Shown: one piece after another, positions 30,451 to 32,293 of the stretch
Layout: each line of letters starts with the position of its first letter
Position numbering within the stretch: the stretch's first letter is position 1
From: JBBQSN01 sp038213835
GTDB taxonomy: Bacteria; Actinomycetota; Actinomycetes; Actinomycetales; CAWJMD01
DNA: 32,293 bases
NCBI GenBank assembly: GCA_038213835.1
Contig: JBBQSN010000013.1
Location: 1-32,293 of the forward strand
Reading direction: 5' to 3'
Position numbers and translations under genes: made by a program
The notes under the pieces: model-generated
The model's input: the letters and a program-made list of their open reading frames with translations, nothing else
The model's database searches: none
Told to the model about the DNA's origin: nothing

Positions 30451-31173
30451 TCAGACGCCGAAGCCGGCGGGGTCGACCTGCACCCAGATGTGGTCGGCGC
30501 TCGCGAGCAGCTCGGGGGCCGCCGCGTCGTCGGCGGTCCGGACGGCCCACAGGGCGGTGGCGGTGCGGGTCTTGCGGCCCTCGGTGCCGAGGTGGCGGCC
30601 GACGACCACGCAGCGCTCGCCGGGGAGCGCGGGACGCAGGACGCCGGCGGTCATCGTCCCGAGCACCATCGGGCGGCCGGCGAGGCCACCGGACCAGCCT
30701 CCGGGGCAGTCCAGCGCGGCCCAGGTCTGGGCCAGGTCGGCGGTGTCGTCGGGCACCCAGGCGCAGGCGGTCTCGCCCGGTCGGTCGGGCAGCCAGCCGG
30801 GGGTGAGGCGCAGGCCGTCGCCGGGGAGCCGGTCGGGGCCGCAGACGAAGCAGGTCGGGAAGGGGTGGTCGGCCAGGCCGTCGTAGCCGCCGGAGGCGGC
30901 CTCGGCGGTCGCCAGGTCGACGGGGTCCGGCACGGCGGGGAGGTCGGGGACCCGGGTCGCCGTGAGCACCGGCGAGCCGTCCTGCCCGGACGCCACGGCG
31001 GTGCCGTCGGCGACCTCGACCGCGAGCGGGACGGCGAGCGGCGGCGGGGCGTGCAGCCGGACCCGGACCGGACCGCCCGGCAGGTACGCGGCGAGCGTGC
31101 CGGCGCACCAGCCCCCGTTGCCCGAGGCAGGCGGCCCGTGGAACCGGTGCGGGACGACCAGGCTCGGGCTCAT
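30451..31173 (-). CDS. Hotdog-fold thioesterase-like protein, unknown
   Basis: A 240-residue protein resembling actinobacterial double-hotdog or thioesterase-like hypothetical proteins. HRFHGPPASGNGGWCAGTLA carries the GNGG(W/Y)xAG core of the first hotdog repeat, HPFPTCFVCGPDR is a conserved CxxC segment, and ADHIWVQVD ends the second repeat. Members are thought to act on acyl-CoA or acyl carriers, but the activity is not established. The ATG at 31171-31173 overlaps the stop of the DUF1905 gene (ATGA), so they form an operon. A link to the acyl chemistry of the convergent cluster is possible but not shown. Confidence 0.65.
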   Translation of the reverse strand: MSPSLVVPHRFHGPPASGNGGWCAGTLAAYLPGGPVRVRLHAPPPLAVPLAVEVADGTAVASGQDGSPVLTATRVPDLPAVPDPVDLATAEAASGGYDGLADHPFPTCFVCGPDRLPGDGLRLTPGWLPDRPGETACAWVPDDTADLAQTWAALDCPGGWSGGLAGRPMVLGTMTAGVLRPALPGERCVVVGRHLGTEGRKTRTATALWAVRTADDAAAPELLASADHIWVQVDPAGFGV

Positions 31174-31625
31174 CGCGGCCCCGCCAGCTCGGCGACGACC
31201 TTGGCCAGGCGCCGGGTGCGGGTCTCGTCGGTCTTGGCTCCCTCGACCGACAGCACGTGCCGTCGCTGGTTGCTGTAGGAGAGCGCCTCGAAGGCCGCCT
31301 GCGCGCCGGGTGCCGCGGCCAGGGCGACAGCGAGGTCGGCCGGCACCTCCACCGACCGAGGGGCGTCGTCGCGCTCGAGGTCGACCTCGACCGAGTCGTT
31401 CGCCGCCAGGCCGGCGGCCTCGCGGTGCGCGGCCGCGAGCGGGATCCAGGAGGAGCCGCCCATCGGCGCGATCGTGGCGCGGTAGGAGTACGAGCCGAGG
31501 GTCACGATGGTCACCGTCACCGGGACCCGCTGGCGGCCCTGGCCCAGCGCCTGCACCACCTCTGCGGGCACCTCGATGCCGGTGGCGGTCTTCCCGCCCA
31601 GGACCACGGACGCTGCGAACCTCAT
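31170..31625 (-). CDS. DUF1905 + YdeI/OmpD-associated family protein
   Basis: A 151-residue protein in two parts. Residues 1-80 form the DUF1905 beta-barrel-like domain (VVLGGKTATGIEVPAEVV, then YRATIAPMGGSSWIPL). Residues 85-151 match the YdeI/OmdA C-terminal segment (VPADLAVALAAAPGAQAAFE, SYSNQRRHVLSVEGAKTDETR). The function of this family is unknown; it is common and usually single-copy or in short operons. The start ATG at 31623-31625 has no ribosome site but has a CATACT hexamer seven bases upstream. It overlaps the hotdog gene by 4 bases. Confidence 0.85.
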   Translation of the reverse strand: MRFAASVVLGGKTATGIEVPAEVVQALGQGRQRVPVTVTIVTLGSYSYRATIAPMGGSSWIPLAAAHREAAGLAANDSVEVDLERDDAPRSVEVPADLAVALAAAPGAQAAFEALSYSNQRRHVLSVEGAKTDETRTRRLAKVVAELAGPR

Positions 31626-31632
31626 GGGCCGC

Positions 31633-31638
31633 AGTATG
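31633..31638 (-). promoter_or_regulatory. Putative -10 element of the DUF1905 operon
   Basis: CATACT on the minus strand, seven bases before the ATG. GGTCGCG-G-CATACTGCGG around it nearly repeats the sequence before the LD-carboxypeptidase gene. Confidence 0.35.
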
Positions 31639-31682
31639 CCGCGACCGTTCCGCTCAGGTGCCGCGCTGGTGCCGCACGCAGG

Positions 31683-31717
31683 TCGGCCCGGGCTCCCCCC
31701 GACGGGGCCCGGGCCGA
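31683..31717 (-). terminator. Strong GC hairpin after the ABC permease gene
   Basis: TCGGCCCGGGC (31683-31693) and GCCCGGGCCGA (31707-31717) form a perfect 11-base stem whose 13-base loop has further C-run/G-run pairing. It lies 28 bases after the permease stop on the minus strand and upstream of the DUF1905 promoter. No T-tract, as is usual in high-GC actinobacteria. Confidence 0.6.
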
Positions 31718-31745
31718 TCGATCTGCTGCGAGTCCGCGGCGAGCG

Positions 31746-32293
31746 CTACTTCACCTCGGAGCGCAGCAGCCGCCAGACGCCGAACGCCAGCGGCGTCAGC
31801 ACCCAGATGGCGCCGGCCACGCCGAGCCGCAGCCACTCCCCACCGGTGGCCCACTCAGAGCCGTACAGCGGGCCCGTCGCGGCGCCGAGGTCCGCCCACT
31901 CCTGCAGGTTGTCGCGGATCCATGGGACGAACGAGGCCACGAGCGTCCACACCGTCGGCAGGACGAAGAACAGGACGATCGCCGCCGGCGAGCTCATCAG
32001 GGCCATGCCGAACGCGAACGCCATCAGGAGCCCGAGCAGCAGGACGATGCCGGCGTTGGCGACGCCGGCGGTCGTCACGTCCCACGGGTCGACCAGGTCG
32101 TGGGTGCCCACCGCGACGGCGGTCGCTGCCGCGGCGACGACCGCGGCGACGAGCAGGGTGACCACGGTGGCGACGAGGGCGACGAGCAGCTTGGCGACGA
32201 CCACGCGGCCGCGGCGCGGCTCCAGGCCGAAGGTGATCAGCGCCGAGCGCTGGGACCACTCGCTGGTGACGAGCAGGATCGCCAGGACGGGGA
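31746..32293 (-). CDS. ABC-2 type transporter permease, 5' end outside window
   Basis: The C-terminal 182 residues or so of a membrane permease whose start lies beyond base 32293. The first visible residues, LLVTSEWSQRSALITFGLEP followed by RRGRVVVAKL, are the hallmark of actinobacterial ABC-2 permeases that pair with an ATP-binding subunit for export of lipids or drugs. Four hydrophobic segments follow (VALVATVVTLLVAAVVAAAA, AGIVLLLGLLMAFAFGMALM, AIVLFFVLPTVWTLVASFVP, LRLGVAGAIWVLTPLAFGVW). The methionine at 32204 is internal, not the start. The ATPase partner is presumably further upstream, outside the window. Confidence 0.85.
   Translation of the reverse strand, partial: PVLAILLVTSEWSQRSALITFGLEPRRGRVVVAKLLVALVATVVTLLVAAVVAAAATAVAVGTHDLVDPWDVTTAGVANAGIVLLLGLLMAFAFGMALMSSPAAIVLFFVLPTVWTLVASFVPWIRDNLQEWADLGAATGPLYGSEWATGGEWLRLGVAGAIWVLTPLAFGVWRLLRSEVK

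Overview
The window is about 72-75% GC by eye, with dense coding, many GTG and TTG starts, frequent 4-base stop/start overlaps (GTGA, ATGA) and several starts that look leaderless. This is typical of a high-GC actinobacterium. The order DUF3027 / sacsin-like ATPase / DUF2530 / NCS2 permease / MarR-MFS / serC / citrate synthase / pdxH points to the Nocardioides-like Propionibacteriales, although the genus cannot be proved from this sequence alone. I see no rRNA, tRNA, CRISPR array, insertion sequence or prophage.

Region 1 (1-13032) is mostly conserved chromosomal core: the end of a DUF3027 gene, a large Hsp90-like (sacsin-type) ATPase, DUF2530, an AzgA-type purine permease, a palindrome-bracketed DUF559 endonuclease-like gene, a MarR regulator coupled to an MFS exporter, a methyltransferase-GNAT fusion, serC and citrate synthase on the minus strand, and pdxH facing away from them. 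Region 2 (12976-15461) is a stress module. A secreted superoxide-dismutase-like protein and a membrane protein are transcribed away from an ECF sigma factor and its membrane partner, with a 12-base inverted repeat in the shared intergenic region.

Region 3 (15497-23369) starts with a GNAT pseudogene carrying two one-base deletions and an LD-carboxypeptidase. It continues with a 350-base gap whose core holds a 16-nucleotide complement of the 16S rRNA 3' tail followed by a string of hairpins and a three-way junction. I consider this the best candidate for an undescribed element. After it come an MFS exporter, two serine esterases, an ATP-grasp ligase, an AlkZ-like winged-helix DNA glycosylase and a small membrane protein.

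Region 4 (23453-30387) is a compact biosynthetic cluster: a divergent P450, then a coupled operon of OleA-like condensing enzyme, family-2 glycosyltransferase, second P450, OleC-like AMP ligase and OleD-like reductase. There is no OleB-type hydrolase, so the predicted core product is a beta-lactone rather than an olefin, possibly hydroxylated and glycosylated. A convergent hairpin terminator separates it from Region 5 (30451-32293), which holds a hotdog-fold protein, a DUF1905/YdeI protein and the 3' part of an ABC-2 permease.
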